Counted from the first letter of the stretch, positions 33,998 through 41,760 are shown. The stretch: DNA of 64,000 bases from Chromobacterium rhizoryzae (GCF_020544465.1 NZ_CP066126.1:5208001-5272000), one strand, 5' to 3'. Translations and numbers: made by a program. Notes: generated by a model from the letters alone, not told the origin.

Positions 33998-34126
33998 CGA
34001 CAATTAACAAACACTGATATCATGACCATCAAACAATGGCAAGTTGCGAATAAAGAACAGCATATCGCCGTTATCATCTACGATATTGTAAAATTTAAAT
34101 GGGAGAAAAGTATTTTTATTTATTAA
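33998..34126 (+). pseudogene. Remnant of the M15 effector C-terminus
   Basis: The frame ending at TAA 34124-34126 reads DIMTIKxxxxxNKEQHIAV and then YDIVKFK. The intact effector has IITIKxxxxxxxNKELHAV and then YNVVKFK at residues 166-194. The frame has a stop at 33995 upstream and an ATG at 34022, and after KFK the sequence ends WEKSIFIY without the catalytic D-x-x-H. The stop is followed by T and the ATG of immunity copy 3, exactly the TAA-T-ATG junction seen at the intact effector. It is a decayed effector 3' end duplicated together with its immunity gene. Confidence 0.72.
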
Positions 34127-34127
34127 T

Positions 34128-34418
34128 ATGAAAAAGTTTCTCACTATTTTGGCACTACTCTCCAGCAACCTCTATGCCAGCAACCTCAGCAATAAGGATG
34201 TAAAAAACTTTATAGATAATGCTGAAACCTGTGAACATTTGTCAGGTGAAATATCCGGCGATAATGATGCTCGTCAACGCGAAGTTATCCGTGATTTAAA
34301 TAAATACTGTAATCGAGCAATGAAACAACAAAAACGATTACTAATAAAATACAAAGCAAACCCTGAAGTCGTAGCTGAATTGAAGAAATGGAATGAAGTA
34401 TTCGGTATTGTGGAATGA
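34128..34418 (+). CDS. Putative periplasmic immunity protein, copy 3
   Basis: This 96-residue exported protein has a signal peptide ending near LYA/SNL. It is very close to copy 2 in the first 60 residues (SNKDVKNFIDNAETCEHLSGEISG, NKYC) and diverges at the C-terminus (VVAELKKWNEVFGIVE), where specificity may lie. C35 and C61 are conserved. It follows the effector remnant directly, so it is the immunity half of a decayed effector pair. The role is inferred. Confidence 0.68.
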   Translation: MKKFLTILALLSSNLYASNLSNKDVKNFIDNAETCEHLSGEISGDNDARQREVIRDLNKYCNRAMKQQKRLLIKYKANPEVVAELKKWNEVFGIVE

Positions 34419-34588
34419 ACCGAGTGGTCGATGCCCACCGCTAGACATGCGGGCTTGGATGCTGTGGATAAGAACAGCCCGCAGCTAAGCGGCGTCAGCT
34501 TCTAAAGCAGCATGCTGCAAACCAAGCAAGCCGGGCACAAATAGCAAGCCCGGCGCCATGGCCGGGCAGAAACCGCATTGGCGCGAGC

Positions 34589-34963
34589 TCAGTGGATAGA
34601 GCCGCCCATCTTGCCATCCGCGTCCAGGAGTTCAACCGCGTTGAGCACCGCCTCTTCTATCAGCGAAAAAAAGCCGGCCCAATATTCGCCTTCCAGCCCT
34701 TCCGCAGTGAAATCGGCGTGCTCCGCCATGCGCGCCAACAGCGAATCTTCCGCATGGCAGGGGTGCTCCGCCACGTAGGCCATGTAATGGCCGGCAAACG
34801 CGCGGCCCATCCGGTAAGCCTCTTGATTGCTTGCCGTGGCTGGCACCAACTGGCAGTACAAACGCAAACGCGCCGGCAGACACACGGCGAAAGAGGGCTC
34901 CTGCAAGGACTCCGTCTGGACGACGGAATGCTCATCATGACGAAATGGACGTTTTACGGACAT
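34589..34963 (-). CDS. Hypothetical protein, 124 residues
   Basis: I do not recognise a family. The protein is soluble, acidic toward the end (LEGEYWAGFFSLIEEAVLNAVELLDADGKMGG) and has a helical pattern; two cysteines lie near the N-terminal third and middle (VCLPARLRLYCQ) and one later (HPCHAED). The ATG at 34963 has GGGAGG 5 nt upstream, so I reject the longer frame from 35167, which would run through a repeat fragment. GC content returns to the host average here, so it lies outside the AT-rich islet. Confidence 0.6.
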   Translation of the reverse strand: MSVKRPFRHDEHSVVQTESLQEPSFAVCLPARLRLYCQLVPATASNQEAYRMGRAFAGHYMAYVAEHPCHAEDSLLARMAEHADFTAEGLEGEYWAGFFSLIEEAVLNAVELLDADGKMGGSIH

Positions 34964-34982
34964 AAAGCCTCCCATTGGTCGT

Positions 34983-35012
34983 AGAACCTGTTCAATGCCT
35001 GCGCTGCGCGAA
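34983..35012. repeat. Left-end fragment of the AGAACCTGTT repeat
   Basis: AGAACCTGTTCAATGCCTGC followed by GCTGCGCG matches the left end of copies A and E, after which similarity stops. No matching right end is found nearby. Confidence 0.5.
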
Positions 35013-35310
35013 GCTTTTCGCGGCGAACGCCGCTTCAGAACGCCCACTACCGTATTCTTCAGCCGCGGCGCCTTGCCTCGCTCAAATAGATCAGGCTCCC
35101 ACTGCATGCCTGGCTTCAGGCTAGGAAAACAAAGAGTAGCAGCTTTGGCGCGCCAAGGCCCGCGCATGCCGTCCCAGCCCCGCCGAAGGCGGGCGGCGAG
35201 CGATCAAACCGGCCGCTTGCCTGCGCTGTGGATGAATCCGGGTTTCAGGCTTGCCTGTGGATAAATCCGCTAAAGCCCGCATCGCGCCGCCCGCCAAAGA
35301 ACCGGCAAAG

Positions 35311-35335
35311 AAAAAGCCCGGCGCAAGGCCGGGCT
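35311..35335 (-). terminator. Intrinsic terminator of glpD
   Basis: AGCCCGGC (35315-35322) pairs with GCCGGGCT (35328-35335). On the minus strand five Ts follow (complement of 35311-35315). It lies 25 bases after the glpD stop. Confidence 0.8.
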
Positions 35336-35359
35336 GTTCTGGCTTGAAACCGCCTTGAA

Positions 35360-36877
35360 TCAGGCAGTCAGCCGCTGCTCACGCGCGGCGGCCTGGCCCA
35401 ATAACCAGGCGTCGATCACCTGGGCGGCGTGCGCCGGCAGGTGCAGCTTGAGCTTGGAACGGCGCCACAGAATGTCCTCGCTGCGCGTCGCCCATTCCTC
35501 GTTCACCAGATAACGCAACTCGGCTTCGTACAGGCCGGGCAGGAGTTCCACGCCCAATTGCTCCAGGCCGGCGGCCTCGCCTATCAATCTAGCCACACGG
35601 GTGCCGTAGGCGCGCGCCCAGCGTCGCGCCAACGCTTCCGGCAGCCACGGATATTGCTGGCGCAGGCTTTGCAGGAAGCGCTCGAAATCCGCGCCCGGCA
35701 TATCGCCGCCCGGCAGCGGCGCGTCGGCGGTCCAGGTGGTCTTGTTGTTGCCCAGCAACGGCGCCAGCTTGTCCACCGCCTCTTCCGCCAGTTTGCGGAA
35801 GGTGGTGATCTTGCCGCCGAACACCGACAGCAGCGGCGCGCCGTCCAGATCCATTTCCAGCGAGTAATCGCGGGTGACGCTGGCGGCGTTGCTGGCTTCG
35901 TCGTCCAACAGCGGGCGCACGCCGGAATAAGTGGACAGCACGTCGGCCGGGCTGATCTGGGTCTGGAAGTAGCGGTTGCTCATCTGGCACAGATACGCCA
36001 CTTCCTGATCGTCTATCGCCACCTTGGCCGGATCGCCGCGGTATTCCACGTCGGTGGTGCCGATCAGGGTGAAATCCTGCTCGTAGGGAATCGCGAAAAT
36101 GATGCGCTTGTCCGGGTTCTGGAAGATGTAGGCATAAGGGTGGTCGAACAGCTTCTTGACCACGATGTGGCTGCCCTTGACCAGACGGATGGACTTGCCG
36201 GACGGCAAGGCCAGCGTGTCCTTGATCAGGCTTTCCACCCACGGGCCGGCGGCGTTGACCAGCGCGCGAGCGCGCGCCTGGCTGCGGCTGCCGTCTTCGG
36301 CCTGCAGTTCGCACAGCCAGTGTTCGCCGTCGCGGCGGGCGCCGACGCAGGCGGTGCGGGTCTGCACCCGCGCGCCGCGCTCGGCTGCGTCCTTGGCGTT
36401 GAGCACCACCAGGCGCGCGTCCTGCACCCAGCCGTCGGAGTAGACGAAGCCGCGCTTGAACGCCGGCTTGATCGGCTGGCCGGCCGGGTGGCTGGCGAAG
36501 CTGACGGTTTCGGAGCCGGGCAGCACTTCGCGGCGCGCCAGGTGATCGTAGAGGAACAGGCCGCAGCGTATCATCCATTCCGGGCGCTGGTTCTTGTCGT
36601 GCGGCATCACGAAGCGCAGCGGCCAGATGATGTGCGGCGCGGCCTTGAGCAGCACTTCGCGCTCTTGCAGCGCCTTGCGCACCAGGCCGAATTCATAGTA
36701 TTCGAGATAGCGCAGGCCGCCGTGAATCAGCTTGGTGCTGGCGGAGGAGGTGTGCGCGGCCAGATCGTCCTTTTCGCACAGCATCACCGACAAGCCGCGT
36801 CCGGCCGCGTCGCGCGCGATGCCGGCGCCGTTGATGCCGCCGCCGATCACCATCAGGTCGTAAATCTCCACTGCCAT
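35360..36877 (-). CDS. glpD: Aerobic glycerol-3-phosphate dehydrogenase
   Basis: This 505-residue membrane-associated flavoenzyme oxidises sn-glycerol 3-phosphate to dihydroxyacetone phosphate and passes electrons to quinone. The FAD-binding GxGxxG start is YDLMVIGGGINGAGIARDAAGRGLSVMLCEKDDLAAHTSSASTKLIHGGLRYLEYYEFGLVRKAL, a family hallmark. FTLIGTTDVEYRGDP and SVFGGKITTFRKLAEEAVD are further GlpD signatures. A strong AGGTAGGGAAG precedes the ATG. It is last in the glpK-F-T-D gene order, but repeat E and a GlpR-like site upstream suggest its own promoter. Confidence 0.95.
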   Translation of the reverse strand: MAVEIYDLMVIGGGINGAGIARDAAGRGLSVMLCEKDDLAAHTSSASTKLIHGGLRYLEYYEFGLVRKALQEREVLLKAAPHIIWPLRFVMPHDKNQRPEWMIRCGLFLYDHLARREVLPGSETVSFASHPAGQPIKPAFKRGFVYSDGWVQDARLVVLNAKDAAERGARVQTRTACVGARRDGEHWLCELQAEDGSRSQARARALVNAAGPWVESLIKDTLALPSGKSIRLVKGSHIVVKKLFDHPYAYIFQNPDKRIIFAIPYEQDFTLIGTTDVEYRGDPAKVAIDDQEVAYLCQMSNRYFQTQISPADVLSTYSGVRPLLDDEASNAASVTRDYSLEMDLDGAPLLSVFGGKITTFRKLAEEAVDKLAPLLGNNKTTWTADAPLPGGDMPGADFERFLQSLRQQYPWLPEALARRWARAYGTRVARLIGEAAGLEQLGVELLPGLYEAELRYLVNEEWATRSEDILWRRSKLKLHLPAHAAQVIDAWLLGQAAAREQRLTA

Positions 36878-36910
36878 CTTCCCTACCTCTTTCTTTCCAG
36901 GGGCCTGCTT

Positions 36911-37042
36911 AGAGGCTGTTCAAAGTCTGCTGCGCGTCGTGGAGCATCACACGGTGAGTACAGCTTGTACCACGTGTGCATTCCGCTTTCTCAGCCGCAA
37001 GGCCTTGTCTCGCTCTTGCTCGCGAGACTTTGAACAGCTTCT
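36911..37042. repeat. Repeat family copy E (132 bp)
   Basis: The ends are AGAGGCTGTTCAAAGTCT (36911-36928) and AGACTTTGAACAGCTTCT (37025-37042), inverted repeats with one mismatch; TTA flanks the right end. It has the same orientation as copy A, with CACGGTGAGTACAGC and CTTGTCTCGCTC. It would lie in the 5' untranslated region of glpD. Confidence 0.88.
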
Positions 37043-37108
37043 TAGCGCCGTTATTCCCTCGCCGGCGCGCGTCAACGCCCCAGCAATGCCATCCTACCCA
37101 GAATAATT

Positions 37109-37146
37109 ATAAACGAACAAAAATACAACATTTTGCTTTCGTTTAT
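37109..37146 (-). promoter_or_regulatory. Candidate GlpR operator/promoter region of glpD
   Basis: ATAAACGA (37109-37116) and TCGTTTAT (37139-37146) form a perfect inverted repeat in AT-rich sequence upstream of glpD. The TTCGTTT core recurs before glpK (41162). GlpR-type repressors of glycerol genes recognise TTCGWT half-sites, so a shared glp regulator is plausible. Confidence 0.45.
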
Positions 37147-37199
37147 ACGTTGTTAGCACGCGGTTTTGTCTTTTTAACCGACTAAACGCGGAAATACGC

Positions 37200-37230
37200 A
37201 AAAAAACAGGCGGCAACCTGAGTCGCCGCC
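37200..37230 (-). terminator. Intrinsic terminator of glpT
   Basis: AGGCGGC (37207-37213) pairs with GCCGCCT (37224-37230). Minus-strand reading gives the stem, a G and six Ts. A second hairpin GCCCGGC/GCCGGGC (37239-37255) lies closer to the stop. Confidence 0.75.
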
Positions 37231-37266
37231 TCGTAAAGCGCCCGGCAGCGCCGGGCCCTGCGGGAT

Positions 37267-38613
37267 CTACACCCGGTTCAAGGCGGCGTCCTGATCGCGC
37301 CCATGCCAGGTGGTCAAAGCCAGCAGCACGATGGCGGCGACGCAAGAGCCCACCATCAGCATGAAGCCGCCGTCCCAGCCAAAGTGGTCGACGGTGTAGC
37401 CGACCACCGCATTGGCGGCCACCGAGCCGCCCAGATAGCCGAACAGGCCGGTGAAGCCGGCGGCGGTGCCGGCGGCTTTCTTCGGCGCCAACTCCAGCGC
37501 GTGCAGGCCCACCAGCATCACCGGGCCGTAAATCAGGAAGCCGATGGCGATCAGCGCCAGCATGTCCACGGTGGGATTGCCAGCCGGGTTCAGCCAGTAC
37601 ACCACGGTGGCCACGGTCACCAGGGCCATGAACAGCATGCCGGTGGCGCCGCGGTTGCCCTTGAACAGCTTGTCGGACATCCAGCCGCACAGCAGGGTGC
37701 CGGGAATGCCGGCCCATTCGTACAAGAAGTAGGCCCACGACGATTTGTCCACCGAGAAGTGCTTGACCTCTTTCAGATAGGTGGGCGCCCAGTCCAGCAC
37801 GCCGTAGCGCAGCAGGTAGATGAACACGTTGGCGAAGGCGATGTACCACAACAATTTGTTGGGCAGGATGTATTTCTTGAAGATGTCGCGCGCGCTCAGC
37901 TCTTGCTCGTGGCTGGCGTCGTAGTCTTCCGGGTAGTCGTTCTTATAGGCTTCCACCGGCGGCAGGCCGCAAGACTGCGGGGTGTCGCGCATGGTCAGAT
38001 AGGCGAAGATGGCCACGCCGATGGCGGCGGCGGCCGGCACGTAGAAGGCGGCGCGCCAGTCGTTGAACCAGCCCATGCCCAGGATGAACAGCGGGCCGAT
38101 CAGGCCGCCGCCCACGTTATGCGCGCAGTTCCAGATCGACACGATGCCGCCGCGCTCCTTCTGCGACCACCAGTGCACCATGGTGCGGCCGCTGGCCGGC
38201 CAACCCATGCCCTGGAACCAGCCGTTGAGGAAGAGCAGCACGAACATGATGCCCACGCTGGACGTGGCCCAGGGGGCGAAGCCCATCAGCAGGAAGATGG
38301 CGGCGGACAAAATCAGGCCGACGCTGAGGAAGACGCGGGGGTTGGAGCGGTCGGACACCGCGCCCATCAGGAATTTGGAAATGCCGTAGGCGATGGCGAC
38401 GCCGGACATGGCGAAGCCCAGGTCGCCGCGCGAATAGCCTTGCTCCACCAGGTAGGGCATGGCTAGCGAGAAATTCTTGCGCACCAGGTAATAACCGGCG
38501 TAGCCGATGAAGATGCCGAGGAAGATCTGCCAGCGCAGTCTCCGGTACAAGCTGTCTTGCTCAGAGGAGGGCAATAGCGGCTGATGCGCCGCCGGACGGA
38601 ACATGCTGATCAT
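37267..38613 (-). CDS. glpT: Glycerol-3-phosphate transporter
   Basis: This 448-residue major facilitator superfamily antiporter exchanges external glycerol-3-phosphate for internal phosphate. Twelve hydrophobic segments are present. GIFIGYAGYYLVRKNFSLAMPYLVEQGYSRGDLGFAMSGVAIAYGISKFLMGAVSDRSNPR is the organophosphate:phosphate antiporter signature, and NGWFQGMGWPASGRTMVHWWSQKERG with its Arg/His residues is characteristic of GlpT and UhpT. The glp neighbourhood decides for GlpT. It lies 124 bases behind glpF with two stable hairpins between. Confidence 0.93.
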   Translation of the reverse strand: MISMFRPAAHQPLLPSSEQDSLYRRLRWQIFLGIFIGYAGYYLVRKNFSLAMPYLVEQGYSRGDLGFAMSGVAIAYGISKFLMGAVSDRSNPRVFLSVGLILSAAIFLLMGFAPWATSSVGIMFVLLFLNGWFQGMGWPASGRTMVHWWSQKERGGIVSIWNCAHNVGGGLIGPLFILGMGWFNDWRAAFYVPAAAAIGVAIFAYLTMRDTPQSCGLPPVEAYKNDYPEDYDASHEQELSARDIFKKYILPNKLLWYIAFANVFIYLLRYGVLDWAPTYLKEVKHFSVDKSSWAYFLYEWAGIPGTLLCGWMSDKLFKGNRGATGMLFMALVTVATVVYWLNPAGNPTVDMLALIAIGFLIYGPVMLVGLHALELAPKKAAGTAAGFTGLFGYLGGSVAANAVVGYTVDHFGWDGGFMLMVGSCVAAIVLLALTTWHGRDQDAALNRV

Positions 38614-38675
38614 GGGAACACCTCATTTTTTAGTGTGGCAACTACGGTCCGATCTGCGCCGGCTCCGGATTACAA

Positions 38676-38732
38676 GCGCGGCGGCTAAAACGCCGCCGCG
38701 CGAAAACTGCGGCCGGTTCCAAGGAACCGGCC
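38676..38732 (-). terminator. Two stable hairpins between glpF and glpT
   Basis: Just after the glpF stop, GGCCGGTTCC (38711-38720) and GGAACCGGCC (38723-38732) form a 10-bp stem followed on the minus strand by GCAGTTTTC. Then GCGCGGCGGC (38676-38685) pairs with GCCGCCGCGC (38692-38701). They may partly terminate transcription or stabilise processed glpKF message. Confidence 0.6.
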
Positions 38733-38737
38733 AGGCA

Positions 38738-39439
38738 TCACAGGGTATAGGCCAAGGCCGCCAGCGCGCCGCCGATCAGGGAGCCGACCACCGGCACCCA
38801 GGCATAGCCCCAGTCGCTGTCGCGCTTGCCGGGAATCGGCAGGATGGCGTGCATGATGCGCGGCGCCAGATCGCGGGCCGGGCTCATCGCATAGCCGGTG
38901 GTGCCGCCCAGCGACACCCCGATGCCCAACACCAGCAGCGCCACCGGCAGCGCGTCGATGGCGCCCAGCGACATCTTGGGCGCCACCATGCTGAGGATGG
39001 CGAACACCAGCACGAAGGTGGCGACGATTTCGGACACCAGATTGCCCGGCAGGCTGCGGATGGCCGGGCCGGTGCAGAAGGTGGCCAGCTTGGTGTCGGC
39101 GCAATCGGTGCTGTCAAAATGCTTGCGGTAGATCAGCCACATCAGGCCGGCGCCGCTCATGCCGCCCAGCATCTGCGCCAGCACGTAGCCGGGCACCTTG
39201 GCCCAGGCAAACTTGCCGGCCACCGCCAACGCCACGGACACCGCCGGGTTCAGGTGGGCGCCGCTGATCGCCGCCACGCTGAACACGCCGACGAAGACCG
39301 CCATCGCCCAGCCGAAGGCGATGACGATGAGGCCGCTATTGTGGCCCTTGGTGTTTTTCAACAGCACATTGGCCACCACGCCGTTGCCCAGCAACACCAG
39401 CAAGGCGGTGCCGATGAATTCGCCCATTAAAGGATTCAT
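38738..39439 (-). CDS. glpF: Glycerol uptake facilitator (aquaglyceroporin)
   Basis: This 233-residue inner-membrane channel is of the MIP family and passes glycerol. Six helices and two half-helices are evident. The first pore motif is intact (HLNPAV, N64-A66). The second is SPARD (S186-D190) in place of the usual NPARD, so one pore Asn is replaced by Ser; the Arg and Asp remain. Atypical second motifs occur in some bacterial GlpF proteins. Position directly after glpK supports glycerol as substrate. Confidence 0.92.
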   Translation of the reverse strand: MNPLMGEFIGTALLVLLGNGVVANVLLKNTKGHNSGLIVIAFGWAMAVFVGVFSVAAISGAHLNPAVSVALAVAGKFAWAKVPGYVLAQMLGGMSGAGLMWLIYRKHFDSTDCADTKLATFCTGPAIRSLPGNLVSEIVATFVLVFAILSMVAPKMSLGAIDALPVALLVLGIGVSLGGTTGYAMSPARDLAPRIMHAILPIPGKRDSDWGYAWVPVVGSLIGGALAALAYTL

Positions 39440-39525
39440 GATTGTTTCTTCCGGATAAGGAGTGCGTCCGCCGCGCCCGGGCGGCGGAACCTATCAGTCG
39501 TCGCGTCCGAGACAGGCCGCGTTCA

Positions 39526-41031
39526 TCAAGCCTGTTCGTCGTCGGCCCAGACCTTGGCGGCGTTCACCGCGCGCCGCCAGCCCTTGACCTTGCCGGCCAC
39601 GTGCGCGGCTTCCAGCCGCGGCTTGAAGCGGTGGTCCAGCTGCCATTGGCCCTGGACGTCGTCGACGTTCTTCCAGTAGCCCACGGCGAGGCCGGCCAGA
39701 TAGGCGGCGCCCAGCGCGGTGGTTTCGGTGATCTTGGGGCGCACCACGTCCACGCTCAGGATGTCGGACTGGAACTGCATCAGCAGTTCGTTGACGGTGG
39801 CGCCGCCGTCCACGCGCAATTCGGCGATGTCGAAGCCGGCGTCGGCCTCCATCGCCTTGAGCACGTCCATGGTCTGATAGGCGATGCTGTCCAGCGCCGC
39901 GCGGGCGATGTGGGCGGCCTTGGTGCCCAGGGTGGCGCCGACGATGGTGCCGCGCGCGTTCGGATTCCAATGCGGCGCGCCCAGGCCGGCGAAGGCCGGC
40001 ACCAGGTAGACGCCGTCGCTGTCGGCCACTTCCTGGGCCAGCGGGCCCACGTCGGCGGAATGGCGGATGATGCCCAGGCCGTCGCGCAGCCACTTGACCA
40101 CCGCGCCGCCGATGAAGATGGAGCCTTCCAGCGCGTACTGCACCTTGCCGTCCACCTTCCAGGCGATGGTGGTCAGCAGATTGTTCTTGGATTCGATCGG
40201 CGCGTCGCCGGTGTTCAGCATCATGAAGCAGCCGGTGCCGTAGGTGTTCTTCACCATGCCGGGGCGGGTGCATTGCTGGCCGAACAGCGCCGCCTGCTGG
40301 TCGCCGGCCACGCCGGCGATGGGGATGGCCACGCCAAGATGGGCGGCGTGGGTGTGGCCGTAGACTTCGCTGGAGCTTTTCACCTCCGGCAGCATGCTGG
40401 CCGGAATGCCCATGATGTCCAGCAGCTCGGCGTCCCATTCCAGGGTATGGATGTTGTACAGCATGGTGCGCGAGGCGTTGGACACATCGGTGACGTGCAC
40501 CTTGCCGTGGGTGAAATTCCAGATCAGCCAGCTGTCCACGGTGCCGAAGGCCAGCTTGCCGTCGCGGGCGCGTTCCCGCGCGCCCGGCACATTGTCCAGA
40601 ATCCACTTGATCTTGCTGCCGGAGAAATAGGCGTCCACCAGCAGGCCGGTCTTGGAGCGGATCAACTCGCCCAGGCCGCGCCCCTTCAGCTCATCGCAGA
40701 ATTCCGCGGTGCGGCGGTCCTGCCATACGATGGCGTTGTACACCGGGTGGCCGGTTTCGCGGTCCCATACAATCGTGGTTTCACGCTGATTGGTGATGCC
40801 GATGGCGGCGATGCTGCGGCCGTCGATGCCGGCCTTGGCCACGGCCTCGGCCGCCACGCCCACCTGGCCGCCCCAGATTTCCTGCGGATCGTGCTCCACC
40901 CAGCCCGGCTGCGGGTAGATCTGACGGAATTCCTTTTGCGCCAGCGACACGATGTCGCCGCTGCGATTAAACAAAATGGCGCGAGAACTGGTGGTGCCTT
41001 GATCCAAGGCCAACACGAATTGATCCTGCAT
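39526..41031 (-). CDS. glpK: Glycerol kinase
   Basis: This 501-residue cytoplasmic enzyme phosphorylates glycerol to glycerol-3-phosphate, trapping it. FVLALDQGTTSSRAILFNRSG is the FGGY-kinase start. GWVEHDPQEIW, ITNQRETTIVWDRETGHPVYNAIVWQDRR and GVAGDQQAALFGQQC are GlpK hallmarks, and FAGLGAPHWNPNARG is the late substrate and ATP block. The ATG at 41031 has AGGAGA 10 nt upstream; the frame extension to 41208 is not coding. First gene of the glp cluster. Confidence 0.96.
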   Translation of the reverse strand: MQDQFVLALDQGTTSSRAILFNRSGDIVSLAQKEFRQIYPQPGWVEHDPQEIWGGQVGVAAEAVAKAGIDGRSIAAIGITNQRETTIVWDRETGHPVYNAIVWQDRRTAEFCDELKGRGLGELIRSKTGLLVDAYFSGSKIKWILDNVPGARERARDGKLAFGTVDSWLIWNFTHGKVHVTDVSNASRTMLYNIHTLEWDAELLDIMGIPASMLPEVKSSSEVYGHTHAAHLGVAIPIAGVAGDQQAALFGQQCTRPGMVKNTYGTGCFMMLNTGDAPIESKNNLLTTIAWKVDGKVQYALEGSIFIGGAVVKWLRDGLGIIRHSADVGPLAQEVADSDGVYLVPAFAGLGAPHWNPNARGTIVGATLGTKAAHIARAALDSIAYQTMDVLKAMEADAGFDIAELRVDGGATVNELLMQFQSDILSVDVVRPKITETTALGAAYLAGLAVGYWKNVDDVQGQWQLDHRFKPRLEAAHVAGKVKGWRRAVNAAKVWADDEQA

Positions 41032-41760
41032 AGGGTTTCTCCTGTTCAGCCGGTGGGCGGCCTGGTGTCTGTTCGTTCGTTGCATGCGGCGGCGGATGCC
41101 GGTTGCGGACCGTGCTCCATCGCTCAAGTTATTGATAATGTTTCTTTTTGTACTTATGACGTTCGTTTTATTTTCGAGCCATTCTAGGCCCCGGCCAAAG
41201 CTTGTCAATCGTTCTTCGTAAAAAAATCTTAATATCGCGACTTTCCGCGCCGCTCCAATTCATGCTGCAAAGCAATAACAGCAAGGGTTTGCTCCCTGTA
41301 GCGCTCCACTACAAAGGGTGCCGTTTCAGCAAGTTATCGAGTAAAAGCCCTATGTTGCAGCGCATTGGCCGCCATGATTCTCCACTGACTCTGTGTTGCA
41401 ACAAAGTTTTTGTCTTTATCTGGAGATAAAATAACCCTGCTCTGGTCCCAAGATCCCCCTAGGGCCAGCTTTTCGGCGGCTTCTCTCGCTTGCCGCTGAA
41501 AAGGGTAAAACGCGCAAAAAACGAACATTCACCCTGATCCAGTGGCGGGATTCGCACACAGGCCGCGCGTTTTCCGGCCTTAAACGCCGCCGGCCTTACG
41601 TAGTCAAGCCGCTACAGTCCGACTGTGGCAGCATGACAGACAGTTCCATCAAACGCGGCGCAGCCTAGATGGAAAGACGCACGGATGTGATTGGCAAAAC
41701 AACACCGCCCACGCCAGGCCGCGCAACGCCTCGCGGCCGGACCGGGCATAAAGGACTGTC
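41032..41760. other. Gene-free 729-base region between glpK and pyk
   Basis: No supported gene. It contains a GlpR-like site (41162-41177) and AT-rich promoter region for glpK, an exact 16-bp palindrome TTTATCTGGAGATAAA (41415-41430), and a long stem CTTTTCGGCGGC (41469-41480) with GCCGCTGAAAAG (41492-41503), 11 of 12 pairs plus one G-T. No T-run follows the stem. What starts pyk transcription is not evident. Confidence 0.55.
41155..41180 (-). promoter_or_regulatory. Candidate GlpR operator before glpK
   Basis: TTCGTTTTAT (41162-41171) followed by TTTTCGAG (41170-41177) gives two TTCG-type half-sites in an AT-rich stretch 130 bases upstream of glpK. The TTCGTTT core is shared with the glpD upstream dyad at 37139-37146. 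Confidence 0.4.

Larger units (their letters stand above)
34964..35359. other. Gene-free 396-base region with a repeat fragment and DnaA boxes
   Basis: No supported gene. The region carries a left-end fragment of the AGAACCTGTT repeat (34983-35012), a DnaA box with one mismatch at 35227-35235 and a perfect one at 35256-35264 (both TGTGGATAA orientation), and the glpD terminator at 35311-35335. Another perfect DnaA box lies at 34463-34471 left of the hypothetical gene. Confidence 0.55.
36878..37266. other. Gene-free 389-base region between glpD and glpT
   Basis: No supported gene. From glpD outward it holds repeat copy E (36911-37042), the ATAAACGA/TCGTTTAT dyad (37109-37146) in AT-rich sequence, and two hairpins after glpT (37200-37230 and 37239-37255). 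Confidence 0.6.

Noticed and set aside
31524..34436. Prophage or integrative element
   Set aside because: Low GC suggests transfer, but no integrase, phage gene, tRNA target or flanking direct repeat was found.
34964..35167. Longer start for the hypothetical gene at 34589
   Set aside because: The extension runs through a repeat fragment and lacks a ribosome site, whereas 34963 has GGGAGG.
39526..41208. Long glpK with about 59 extra N-terminal residues
   Set aside because: GlpK proteins start at MxDQFVLALDQGTT; AGGAGA precedes 41031.
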